Shown in pieces: positions 43,024 to 50,843 of a DNA stretch of 64,000 bases (position 1 is the stretch's first letter; each line of letters opens with the position of its first letter). The notes under the pieces were generated by a model that saw nothing but the letters and a program-made list of their open reading frames with translations, was not told where the DNA came from and searched no databases. The position numbers were made by a program, and so were the translations under genes. This DNA is from Streptomyces polyasparticus (lineage in GTDB: Bacteria > Actinomycetota > Actinomycetes > Streptomycetales > Streptomycetaceae). The stretch lies in NCBI RefSeq assembly GCF_014493765.1, contig NZ_JACTVJ010000010.1, forward strand, positions 248,001-312,000, written 5' to 3'.

Positions 43024-43719
43024 ATGGCTACAGGGCGGGTTCCGGTCGAGCGCCGCAGGCGCCGGCCGACCAAGACGGGCACCGTGCTGACCGAGGAGCT
43101 GATCGTCGACTGCGCGCTGCGCCTCGCGGGCGAGCACGGCGCGGAGGCGCTCAGCGTGCGCCGCCTCGGCGCGGCGCTCGGCTGCGATCCGAGCGCGCTC
43201 TACCGGTACTTCCACGACACCGACGATCTGCTGCTCGCCGTGGCCGACCGGATCATCGGCGAGACCATGCACGACTTCGCGCCCGAAGGGGACTGGCTGT
43301 CAGGGCTGCGCGAGATGGCCCACCGGGTCTACTCCGGCTACAGCCGCCATCCGCGGATCGCCGCGATGGCCGCGTACCGCGTCACGCGCCGCGCGCACGA
43401 GTTCCGCGCGGTGGAGATCGGCATCGGTCTGATGCGGCGCGGCGGCTTCGGCAAGGAGGCGGCGGTACGGCACTACGCGGCGTTCATCGACACGGTCCTC
43501 GGCCACGCCGCCCTGGACGCGGCGCACCTGGCCCTCGCGCCCGAGCGGCGGGGCGGGGACACCCGGGCGTGGACGGAGGCGTACCAGGACCTTCCGGACG
43601 CCGCATACCCTCAACTGGCCGAAGTGCGCCATGAGTTGCCCCTCATGGCGCACAGCTCGTTCGAGAACGCCCTCGACCTGCTCCTTTCGGCTCTGGAGAG
43701 CCAGGCGCGGGCCGGCTAG
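43024..43719 (+). CDS. TetR-family regulator
   Basis: A 231-residue regulator. The N-terminal helix-turn-helix region is LTEELIVDCALRLAGEHGAEALSVRRLGAALGCDPSALYRYFHDTDDLLLAVADR (about 22-76); the C-terminal helical ligand domain is variable. The start at 43024 has GGGAGGG seven bases upstream. It probably represses the divergent permease/amidohydrolase operon and itself through 42971-42985. Confidence 0.88.
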   Translation: MATGRVPVERRRRRPTKTGTVLTEELIVDCALRLAGEHGAEALSVRRLGAALGCDPSALYRYFHDTDDLLLAVADRIIGETMHDFAPEGDWLSGLREMAHRVYSGYSRHPRIAAMAAYRVTRRAHEFRAVEIGIGLMRRGGFGKEAAVRHYAAFIDTVLGHAALDAAHLALAPERRGGDTRAWTEAYQDLPDAAYPQLAEVRHELPLMAHSSFENALDLLLSALESQARAG

Positions 43720-43834
43720 AGCCTGTCCCTTGGAAGCGCTGTGCGCGGGGCGCCGCATGCCGGGTCGACAACGCGTGGGGCACGGCCGCCTGCTTCTCGG
43801 TGGCTCCTGGCTCCTTTGCCCCGGCGAACCAGAC

Positions 43835-44437
43835 CTAGAACTGCGGTGGGCCGATGACGGTTTGGCCAACCTGCTCGGCCAGCCAAGACGCATGCCGCTC
43901 GTCGTACCCACCACCGCTCCGGCGAACGTGGACCAGGACGGTATGCCCGTGGGACCACTCGTCCATCTCGCGGGTGCCGGTGTTGAACAGCACGGTGACT
44001 ACAGCGTGGCTGTACTCCGCGCCCAGGCCACGCTCTGGAACTTCTGGCCACCCCAGGGAGTCCCAGCGGATCTCTGCCACGTACTTGCCGGCGACCGCTG
44101 TGAAGGTGTCCTCGATGCTTCCTGCCGGTTGGTCCAGCATCGAAGCCCACAGCGGCAGATGCTCGGACAGGAAAGCGGCCTCGGAGGGCAGTTGGGGAGC
44201 GTGAACCCCGGCGTTCAGTCCAGTCGGGTCGCTTTCCCAGTCGTCGCCCTCCTTTCTGAACCATGCGTCGGGCAAGGCCCGCGAGACATGCAGGACGTCC
44301 TGCACTCGGGGGAGCTCGACATCCACGCTCACCTGCACGTACTCCTGGTCCCCCACGCTGAGGAGCTGACGTGCCACAGCCAGTGCGAGTGCGGGATCGG
44401 GAGTGTGGAAGACGGGATACGCGACGTCATTGGACAT
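43835..44437 (-). CDS. Hypothetical 200-residue protein
   Basis: Not recognised. Soluble, acidic, no signal peptide or membrane helix. Regions of note are SNDVAYPVFHTPDPALALAVARQLLSVG at the N-terminus and RREMD-free SHGHTVLVHVRRSGGGYDERHASWLAEQVG near the end. The start at 44437 was chosen over a codon 18 bases upstream because it begins the ordered sequence. It is divergent from an SMI1/KNR4-like gene, and both use more A/T-ending codons than their neighbours, so the pair may be an acquired immunity-type cassette without a toxin (inference). Confidence 0.65.
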   Translation of the reverse strand: MSNDVAYPVFHTPDPALALAVARQLLSVGDQEYVQVSVDVELPRVQDVLHVSRALPDAWFRKEGDDWESDPTGLNAGVHAPQLPSEAAFLSEHLPLWASMLDQPAGSIEDTFTAVAGKYVAEIRWDSLGWPEVPERGLGAEYSHAVVTVLFNTGTREMDEWSHGHTVLVHVRRSGGGYDERHASWLAEQVGQTVIGPPQF

Positions 44438-44547
44438 GCGTGCACCCTGGCACAACGAGCAGCAGTCGAAGATCGATTTTCTGCGGCAATGAGAGGGCGT
44501 TGTTCCGGTGCGGTCGGACTTGGCTCACCGTGACAAGATCCGGCGTC

Positions 44548-45078
44548 ATGAGTGGGCATGCGCTGTCGTCCGGCTGGCTGTCGTCGTGGGCGAGCAACCT
44601 GTCACCGCTGCTGAGCGAACTCGTGGCGGGCTTCGAGGCCAAGCACGGATTCCCGCCCGGCCCCAATGAGATCCGGTCGGCCGGTGAGGACGACGCCGAT
44701 GCGGTGAGCACCCTGTCGGACACCGGCCTGCCCCACGTCGATCTGCTCACCTTCTACGAGCACATCGGCGAGATCGATCTTGCTGACGTCGGCAACGGCT
44801 ACTGGGTTCACTCGGCTGAAACGGTCCTCGATCATCTCCGGGAGTACGGACCGGTCGGCGTTGATGACGGACGTGATCCTTCGGGCTTGGTGATCGCCTC
44901 CGACGGTGGCGGCCTGCTCTTCGTCATCGAACCTGACGGCGCCGTGTTCCGGACCCGAACGGCAACGCTGGACGAGCCGGAATTCGACCGGGCAGCGGAC
45001 AGCCTGCGGCAGTTCCTGGAGCTGCTCGGGCGGTCTGTGGCACGGTCTATCGACACGGGTGAGCCTGGATACCTGTAG
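44548..45078 (+). CDS. SMI1/KNR4 (SUKH)-like protein
   Basis: A 176-residue protein whose layout resembles the SUKH superfamily: LPHVDLLTFYEHIGEIDLADVGNGYWVHSAETVLDHL followed by GLVIASDGGGLLFVIEPDGAVFRT. Such proteins often neutralise polymorphic toxins, but no toxin gene is adjacent. Codons such as CTT, GCT, GTT and GAA are commoner than in surrounding genes, hinting at transfer. The start at 44548 lacks a strong ribosome site. Confidence 0.6.
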   Translation: MSGHALSSGWLSSWASNLSPLLSELVAGFEAKHGFPPGPNEIRSAGEDDADAVSTLSDTGLPHVDLLTFYEHIGEIDLADVGNGYWVHSAETVLDHLREYGPVGVDDGRDPSGLVIASDGGGLLFVIEPDGAVFRTRTATLDEPEFDRAADSLRQFLELLGRSVARSIDTGEPGYL

Positions 45079-45392
45079 TCGCCGCCGCAAGCCGTCGTCT
45101 CCCGCGGACGAACCCAGTCTGGCCCCGACGGCAACGTCTTCGTGGGGGAGAAGGGTGCTGTGCCTCGCCGAAATCACCACACGGGAGCGAATACGCGTGA
45201 GCTCACGACCCGGCTCGGCGCGCCGGACGGGGCGGAGGAGGCGTGCGAGGAAATGTGACGGAGGAAGTGTGACGATGGGTTGCCCCTCGCTGACCTCGGA
45301 CCGGATCGGCCGGCGGCAACGGCTCGATCCGGTCCCGCTTCGCATCAGTGATCACACGCTGGACAGACGCGTTCGGTCGGCCCACCAGCAGA
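45079..45392. other. 314-base stretch with no convincing gene
   Basis: Lies between the SUKH-like gene and the 3' end of the PPOX gene. A short frame from 45275 with GGAGGAAG upstream encodes 49 Arg-rich residues and runs antisense into the PPOX 3' end; it has no recognisable features. No strong hairpin was seen here. Confidence 0.5.
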
Positions 45393-45911
45393 TCAAGCGG
45401 GCACGCTCTGGGCGCCCGGCATGAGTGCCGTGTCCTGCTGCCACATCGTGCTGCGCAGGTCGGAGCCCCGTACGAGCTGGATTCGCCAGGGGTCGATACG
45501 GATCACGTGGTACTCCGGGTCGTCGGGGCCGCCCCGCCAGTAGTGGACCGGGTCGTATCCCACCCCCGGTGGACCGCCCTTGAGGTAGAGGTCCCAGGCG
45601 TGGCGCCGGTCGGCCTCTTCCTCGGCCCAGGTGGACAGGGCGTCGACATGGACGGTGTTCTGGCGCGGATTCCAGTACGAGTACGTGGTGTGCGGGCTGT
45701 GGGCCAAGTGGGCTGTCTTGACCGGAGTCTTGTACACCGCGAGCCAGCCCACCGGGCGGCCGTCGACGACCTCCCAGACCGGGAGCAGTACGCGGGCGCG
45801 GGGGCGGCCCAGCCGGTCGACGGTGATCATCGTGGCGTATCTGATGTCGCGAAGGTAGGTGAAGAACATGTCCTGCAGGTCGGTGAAGGAGTCGACTTTG
45901 GTCGTGGGCAT
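45393..45911 (-). CDS. PPOX-fold flavin/F420-dependent protein
   Basis: A 172-residue split-barrel protein. MITVDRLGRPRARVLLPVWEVVDGRPVGWLAVYKTPVK and AHSPHTTYSYWNPRQNTVHVDA form the cofactor-binding strands. It belongs to the pyridoxamine-phosphate-oxidase-like superfamily; the real activity is unknown. The start at 45911 has AGGAAGGAA upstream. It follows the MFS gene by 21 bases on the same strand, so both belong to one operon facing a LysR regulator. Confidence 0.82.
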   Translation of the reverse strand: MPTTKVDSFTDLQDMFFTYLRDIRYATMITVDRLGRPRARVLLPVWEVVDGRPVGWLAVYKTPVKTAHLAHSPHTTYSYWNPRQNTVHVDALSTWAEEEADRRHAWDLYLKGGPPGVGYDPVHYWRGGPDDPEYHVIRIDPWRIQLVRGSDLRSTMWQQDTALMPGAQSVPA

Positions 45912-45932
45912 GGTGGAGGTTCCTTCCTGCGG

Positions 45933-47420
45933 TCAGTGGGAGGCGGGGAGTTCGGTCTGCCCGCTTCGAGGGGCGGTGTCGGCGGCCGGCTCGCCGGAGG
46001 CGGTCACCGTGCGGCCCCGCGTACGGGCCCGTACGCCGAACGCGCTGATCAGTGCGGCGAGCAGGGCCGCGGCGAGCGGCACCCACAGCGCGGACCGGTA
46101 GCCGTCGAGCAGTGCGGACGGAGCGTCGGAGGCGGTGGCGGCGACGTTCACGGCCGTGGTGGCCGACAGGCCGAGCGCCGCGCCGAACTGGAAGGAGGTG
46201 TACAGCAGTCCGCCGGCCAGACCCTGCTCCTCCTCCTTGACGCCCTCGGTGGCGACGATGGTCAGCGGGCCGTATGCGAGGGCGAACGCAATGCCGAGCA
46301 GGAGCAGGCTCGGCAGCATTGTCAGATACGCCCAGTCGGCGCCGACCGGTAGGAACAGCGCGTACGCCAGGGACGCGGTGAGCAGGCCGCCCAGGATGAG
46401 GCGGGCGTTGCCGAACCGGGCCACCAGGGCAGGCACGAGCAGCGGCGAGAGGATCGCGTCGATGCCGATGACGATCATCGCGAAGCTGGTCTCCAGGGTG
46501 GACCAGCCGCGCAGCTCCTGGAGGTAGAGCACGACCAGGAACTGGAAGCCGAAGAAGCCCGCGGCGAACAGCAGCCCGGCGAGATTGGCGCGGACGAGGG
46601 CACCGCTGCGGAAGATGCCGAGCCGGACCAGCGGGTTGGCGGAGTGTGCCTCGATGGCGAGGAACGCGAGCAGCGCGGCGAGACCGGCGCCCAGGGTGAG
46701 CAGGGTCTGGGCGAGGCTCGTGTGCGAGGCGCGCTCCACGCCGAGGACGATCAGCACGATCGAGGCGGTGACCGTGAGGCCGCCCGCCAAGTCGACGCTC
46801 CCGCCGGTGCGTTCGGGGCGCGGCGCCTTCGGTACGAAGGCGAGCGCGGCGAGCAGGATCAGCGCGGAGAGCACCACCGGGGCGAAGAAGACCCAGCGCC
46901 AGCCGGCCGAGGTCAGCAGACCGCCGACGACCAGACCGGTGGAGAAGCCGCCGGCCCCGGTGCCGGAGTAGACGAGCAGCGCCTTGTTGCGCTGCGGGCC
47001 CTCGGCGAAGGTGGTCGTGATGATGGACAGGCCCGCCGGGGTCATGAAGGCGGCCGCGACACCGGTCACGAACCGGGCCACGATCAGCATCCAGCCTTCC
47101 GAGGCGAGCCCGCCGAGCCCGGAGAAGAGCAGGAAGACCGTCAGCCAGAAGACGAACATCTGCCGGCGTCCGAAGAGATCGGCCGCGCGTCCGCCGAGCA
47201 GCATGAAGCCGCCGTAGCCCAGGACGTACGCGCTCATCACCCACTGCAGCGATCCGGTGGACAGGCCCAGGTCCGCGCGGATGGAGGGCAGGGCGACGTT
47301 GAGCATCGCCACGTCGATGCCCTCCAGGAAGATCGCACCGCACAGGACGAGCAGGACGCCCCACTCTCTGCCGCTCAGCGATCCTGGAGATTTGGGATGG
47401 TTTGTGACCTGCGTGCTCAT
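45933..47420 (-). CDS. DHA2-type MFS drug transporter
   Basis: A 495-residue, 14-helix MFS pump. Motif D-like FLEGIDVAMLNVALPSIRADLGLS and motif A GGRAADLFGRRQMFV are clear; VGGLLTSAGWRWVFFAPV is the antiporter motif C region. Predicted proton-driven export of a hydrophobic compound. The start at 47420 has GAGGAA upstream. Divergent from the LysR gene; a 15-bp-arm hairpin lies in the shared upstream region. Confidence 0.9.
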   Translation of the reverse strand: MSTQVTNHPKSPGSLSGREWGVLLVLCGAIFLEGIDVAMLNVALPSIRADLGLSTGSLQWVMSAYVLGYGGFMLLGGRAADLFGRRQMFVFWLTVFLLFSGLGGLASEGWMLIVARFVTGVAAAFMTPAGLSIITTTFAEGPQRNKALLVYSGTGAGGFSTGLVVGGLLTSAGWRWVFFAPVVLSALILLAALAFVPKAPRPERTGGSVDLAGGLTVTASIVLIVLGVERASHTSLAQTLLTLGAGLAALLAFLAIEAHSANPLVRLGIFRSGALVRANLAGLLFAAGFFGFQFLVVLYLQELRGWSTLETSFAMIVIGIDAILSPLLVPALVARFGNARLILGGLLTASLAYALFLPVGADWAYLTMLPSLLLLGIAFALAYGPLTIVATEGVKEEEQGLAGGLLYTSFQFGAALGLSATTAVNVAATASDAPSALLDGYRSALWVPLAAALLAALISAFGVRARTRGRTVTASGEPAADTAPRSGQTELPASH

Positions 47421-47445
47421 GACGATTCCTCAAGGGGAGTGGGGT

Positions 47446-47479
47446 GGTGAAGGGGCCGCCGTCCGGCGGCCCCTTCACC
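47446..47479. terminator. Strong hairpin between divergent MFS and LysR genes
   Basis: GGTGAAGGGGCCGCC (47446-47460) and GGCGGCCCCTTCACC (47465-47479) form a perfect 15-bp stem with a GTCC loop, 25 bases upstream of the MFS start codon. It looks like a terminator but sits where a promoter or leader should be. It may insulate the two genes or act as an attenuator of the MFS transcript. Confidence 0.6.
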
Positions 47480-47568
47480 TTCGGTCAGAGCGAGGGGGCG
47501 GAACAACGGCGATGATCGCAACGTTCGTTCAACCAGGCTTACCGATCGGCTCGACCTGGGAGACCGCG

Positions 47569-48651
47569 ATGGAACGCGATGAACTGGAGTGCTTTCTGCT
47601 GCTCGCCGACGAGCTGCACTTCGGCCGCACCGCCGACAAGCTGCGCCTCTCGCGGGCCCGTGTGAGCCAGCTGGTGCAGCGGCTCGAACGCCGCGTCGGT
47701 GCCCCGCTGTTCACCCGTACCAGCCGCCGGGTCGCCCTCACCTCTCTCGGCCGTCAGTTGCGCGACGACCTCGCACCGCACCACCAGGGCATCGAGGAAG
47801 CGCTCGCGCGGGCGGCCGCCACCGCACGCGGGATCGATGCGGTGCTGCATGTCGGCTTCGCCAATCCGCTGACCGGGGAGATCGCTCTGAAGGCCACGGA
47901 GGCGCTGCGGGCCAGCCACCCCGGCCTTGCGGTGGAGATCTGCGAGGTGCCGCTCACCGACCCCTACGGGCAGCTGCGCAAGGGAGACTTCGACGTGCAG
48001 CTGCAGGAACTCCCCGTAGAGGAGGAGGACTTGGGCGGTGGGCCCGCGCTGCTCGCCGAGGAGCGTGTGCTCGTGATCGGTTCGGCGCATCCGCTCTCTG
48101 CGCGGGACGGTGTGTCCCTGGAGGATCTGGCGGATGTGCCGCTGCTCCAGTTCGAAGGTGAGCTGCCGGACTACTGGCGCGAGCACCACGTCCCGAGCCG
48201 CACCCCGGCCGGCCGCCCGATCGCCCAGGGGCCCGGCGTCACCAACATGCAAGAAGCCCTGATGCTCATCGCGGGCGGCAAGGGCGCGCTGCTCGCTCCC
48301 GCGCACACGGCGACGTACTTCGCCCGGCCCGGTGTCGCCTATGTGCCGTTCACCGACGCCGCGCCGGTCACGTATGCGCTGGTCTGGCGGGCGGGGCAGG
48401 GGGACGGGCCGGTCGAGGCCTTCGCCAGGACCGCGCGGGAGGTGGCGCGGGAGATGTCGGCGGGGGATCCGCGCAGTTCGGTGCCGGGGGATGTGCGCGG
48501 TTCCGTGCCGGGGGTGGTGGGCCCGGAGCTCGGCTCTCCCGCGCGCCCCGAGCTCAGCCGTCCTGCGGGCGCGAAGCGCAGCTCTCCCGCGCGCGCCGCA
48601 CTCAGCCCTCCCGCACCTGCGTTCGGGCCCGCTCGTCCACGATCCGCCTGA
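47569..48651 (+). CDS. LysR-family regulator
   Basis: A 360-residue regulator. The N-terminal winged helix is MERDELECFLLLADELHFGRTADKLRLSRARVSQLVQRLERRVGAPLFTRTSRRVALT; the effector domain follows to about residue 300. The final about 55 residues are Pro/Ala/Ser/Arg-rich (SSPARAALSPPAPAFGPARPRSA) and overlap the convergent phenylacetate-CoA ligase by 50 bases, so the tail is probably non-conserved. The start at 47569 follows GGGAGA. Likely controls the divergent MFS/PPOX operon. Confidence 0.88.
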   Translation: MERDELECFLLLADELHFGRTADKLRLSRARVSQLVQRLERRVGAPLFTRTSRRVALTSLGRQLRDDLAPHHQGIEEALARAAATARGIDAVLHVGFANPLTGEIALKATEALRASHPGLAVEICEVPLTDPYGQLRKGDFDVQLQELPVEEEDLGGGPALLAEERVLVIGSAHPLSARDGVSLEDLADVPLLQFEGELPDYWREHHVPSRTPAGRPIAQGPGVTNMQEALMLIAGGKGALLAPAHTATYFARPGVAYVPFTDAAPVTYALVWRAGQGDGPVEAFARTAREVAREMSAGDPRSSVPGDVRGSVPGVVGPELGSPARPELSRPAGAKRSSPARAALSPPAPAFGPARPRSA

Positions 48652-49906
48652 TCTTGCCCACGGAGCGCTCCAGCGTCTCCGGGTCCACGATCTCGACCCC
48701 GACGGACACGCCCACGCCGTCCTTCACCGCCCGCCCGATGGCCTGAGCCGCAGCGGCCCGCTCCTCGCCGGTGGCATCGGCGCGTGCCTCCGCCCGTACG
48801 GTCAGTGCGTCTAGGCGGCCCTCGCGTGTGAGCCGCAGTTGGAAGTGCGGGGCGACGCCGGGCGTGCGCAGCACGATCTCCTCGATCTGGGTCGGGAAGA
48901 GGTTCACGCCACGCAGGATGATCATGTCGTCGCTGCGTCCGGTGATCTTCTCCATCCGCCGGAAGTTCCGGGCCGTCCCCGGGAGCAGTCGCGTCAAGTC
49001 CCGTGTCCGGTAACGGATCACGGGCATCGCCTGCTTGGTGAGCGAGGTGAACACCAGCTCGCCCTGCTCGCCGTCCGGCAGCACCTCACCGGTGAGCGGG
49101 TCCACGACCTCCGGGTAGAAGTGGTCCTCCCAGATGTGCAGCCCGTCCTTGGTCTCCACGCACTCCTGCGCCACGCCCGGGCCCATCACCTCGGAGAGCC
49201 CGTAGATGTCCACGGCGTCGATCGCGAACCGCTCCTCGATCTCCGCGCGCATCTGCTCGGTCCACGGCTCGGCCCCGAAGATGCCCGTCTTCAGAGAGGT
49301 GCTTCGCGGGTCGATGCCCTGGCGCTCGAACTCGTCGAGGAGCGTGAGCATGTACGAGGGCGTCACCATGATGATCTCGGGGCGGAAGTCCTGGATCAGC
49401 TGGACCTGCCGTGCGGTCATGCCGCCGGACGCGGGCACGACCGTGCAGCCGAGCCGTTCGGCGCCGTAATGCGCGCCGAGCCCGCCTGTGAACAGGCCGT
49501 ATCCGTACGCCACATGGACGATCTGCCCCGGGCGCCCGCCCGCCGCCCGTATGGACCGGGCGACCACATCGGCCCAGACGTCCAGATCGCCCTCGGTGTA
49601 GCCGACCACGGTCGGCCGCCCGGTCGTGCCGCTGGACGCGTGGATCCGGCGGATCTGTGAGCGGTCGACGGCGAACATCCCGAAGGGGTAGTTCTCCCGC
49701 AGATCGGCCTTGGTGGTGAAGGGGAACCGGGCCAGATCCGCGAGCGAGCGGCAGTCCTCGGGGCGCACTCCGGCCTTGTCGAAGGCGGCCTGGTAGTGCG
49801 GCACATTGCGGTACGCGTGCTCCAACGCGTCGCGCAGCCGCGCCAGTTGGAGCTCCCGCAGCTCCTGCGCGTTGAGCCGCTCACCCGCGTCGAGCATGTC
49901 CGCCAT
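48602..49906 (-). CDS. paaK: Phenylacetate-CoA ligase
   Basis: A 434-residue adenylate-forming ligase. SSGTTGRPTVVGYTEGDLDVW, GLFTGGLGAHYGAERLGCTVVPASGG, DIYGLSEVMGPGVAQEC and GRSDDMIILRGVNLFPTQIEE are all diagnostic of PaaK, which makes phenylacetyl-CoA. No paaABCDE epoxidase or ring-opening genes are present in the window, so it is an orphan copy here. An inverted repeat at 49989-50002, 83 bases upstream, resembles PaaR sites. The start at 49906 lacks a very strong ribosome site. Confidence 0.93.
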   Translation of the reverse strand: MADMLDAGERLNAQELRELQLARLRDALEHAYRNVPHYQAAFDKAGVRPEDCRSLADLARFPFTTKADLRENYPFGMFAVDRSQIRRIHASSGTTGRPTVVGYTEGDLDVWADVVARSIRAAGGRPGQIVHVAYGYGLFTGGLGAHYGAERLGCTVVPASGGMTARQVQLIQDFRPEIIMVTPSYMLTLLDEFERQGIDPRSTSLKTGIFGAEPWTEQMRAEIEERFAIDAVDIYGLSEVMGPGVAQECVETKDGLHIWEDHFYPEVVDPLTGEVLPDGEQGELVFTSLTKQAMPVIRYRTRDLTRLLPGTARNFRRMEKITGRSDDMIILRGVNLFPTQIEEIVLRTPGVAPHFQLRLTREGRLDALTVRAEARADATGEERAAAAQAIGRAVKDGVGVSVGVEIVDPETLERSVGKIRRIVDERARTQVREG

Positions 49907-49988
49907 CCGCCGTACCCCTGTCCGTGCCGTCTGCTGTCCCGTACCGTCCGCGGGCGCTCGTACCGTCCACGGACGCCCGTAGCGGACG

Positions 49989-50002
49989 ACCGATCATTCG
50001 GT
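49989..50002 (-). promoter_or_regulatory. PaaR-like inverted repeat upstream of paaK
   Basis: ACCGA-TCAT-TCGGT is a perfect 5-bp-arm palindrome upstream of paaK. Actinobacterial PaaR, a TetR-family phenylacetyl-CoA sensor, is remembered to bind ACCG...CGGT palindromes. No paaR gene is in the window. Confidence 0.5.
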
Positions 50003-50078
50003 TGAGCTTCCCGGGATCAGTAATTCAGGAGGCGGGGGCCGCGGACAAGGGGTGTGCGGCGGGCAGTTGGGATGCGCG

Positions 50079-50115
50079 GTGCGGACATGGCAGGGACGGG
50101 TCGCCATGTCCGCAC
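50079..50115 (-). terminator. Hairpin terminator after the racemase gene
   Basis: GTGCGGACATGGC (50079-50091) pairs with GCCATGTCCGCAC (50103-50115) over 13 perfect bases with an 11-base loop, starting seven bases beyond the racemase stop. It separates the NCS1/racemase operon from the paaK upstream region. Confidence 0.75.
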
Positions 50116-50122
50116 GCGCGGA

Positions 50123-50839
50123 TCAGCGCCGGGGCGGACCCCACATGCGCCGCTTCGGCAGCGGATCGGCGTATCCGCCCGCCTTGCTGGTGGTGAGCCC
50201 GAGCGCGACCAGGGACTCGGCGAGTTTCACCGCGGCCGCGACGCCGTCCACCACCGGCACGCCGAGTTTGTCGCCCACGGTCTGCTGCAGTCCGGTCATC
50301 CCGGCGCAGCCGAGCACCAGGACCTCGGCGCCCTTCCCCTTGGCGCGCTCGGCCGCTTGCAGGAAAGCCTCCGTCGTCCGCTGGGGATCGCCCATTTCGA
50401 GGACGCCGAGCCCGGTGCCGATCACCGCCGCGCAGTTGGCGAGCACCCCCGCCGCATGAAGGCTGTCCTCGATCTGGCCGCGGGCCCGGTCGAGGGTGGT
50501 GATCACCGCGTAGCGCCGACCGATGAGACAGGCCAGATGTGCGGCCGCCTCCGTGATGTCGACGACGGGTACGCCGAGCAGTTCGCGTGCGCCCTCGCGC
50601 CCGTGCTCACCGAACCCCGCCATGACCACGGCGTCGCAGTCGCCCTCGTACCGTCGCAGGCTGTCGAGTACCGCGGCCGCAGAAAGGTAGCTGTCCAGCC
50701 AGCCCTCGGCCGACTCCGGGCCCCAGTCGGGTGTGAGCCCGGTGACCGTGGTGCCCGGGCTCGCGGCGGCGCGGGCGCCCGCCACGATCTCCTCGGTCAT
50801 GGCCGCCGTGGTGTTGCAGTTGGTGACGAGCAGCCGCAT
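50123..50839 (-). CDS. Asp/Glu/hydantoin racemase-family protein
   Basis: A 238-residue protein of the Asp/Glu racemase superfamily. The C-terminal catalytic Cys is present in VLVLGCAGMTGL. At the N-terminal catalytic Cys position (usually ACF...) it has VVMAGFGEHGREGARE, so one of the two usual Cys is Gly. It begins four bases after the NCS1 transporter stop, so the two are translationally coupled. The context (NCS1 plus racemase plus GntR) suggests hydantoin, allantoin or a related nitrogen compound. Confidence 0.82.
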   Translation of the reverse strand: MRLLVTNCNTTAAMTEEIVAGARAAASPGTTVTGLTPDWGPESAEGWLDSYLSAAAVLDSLRRYEGDCDAVVMAGFGEHGREGARELLGVPVVDITEAAAHLACLIGRRYAVITTLDRARGQIEDSLHAAGVLANCAAVIGTGLGVLEMGDPQRTTEAFLQAAERAKGKGAEVLVLGCAGMTGLQQTVGDKLGVPVVDGVAAAVKLAESLVALGLTTSKAGGYADPLPKRRMWGPPRR

Positions 50840-50843
50840 CCGT

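Noticed and set aside
45275-45424. 49-codon frame with GGAGGAAG upstream
   Set aside because: Arg-rich, no recognisable features, runs antisense into the PPOX gene; not strong enough to call.
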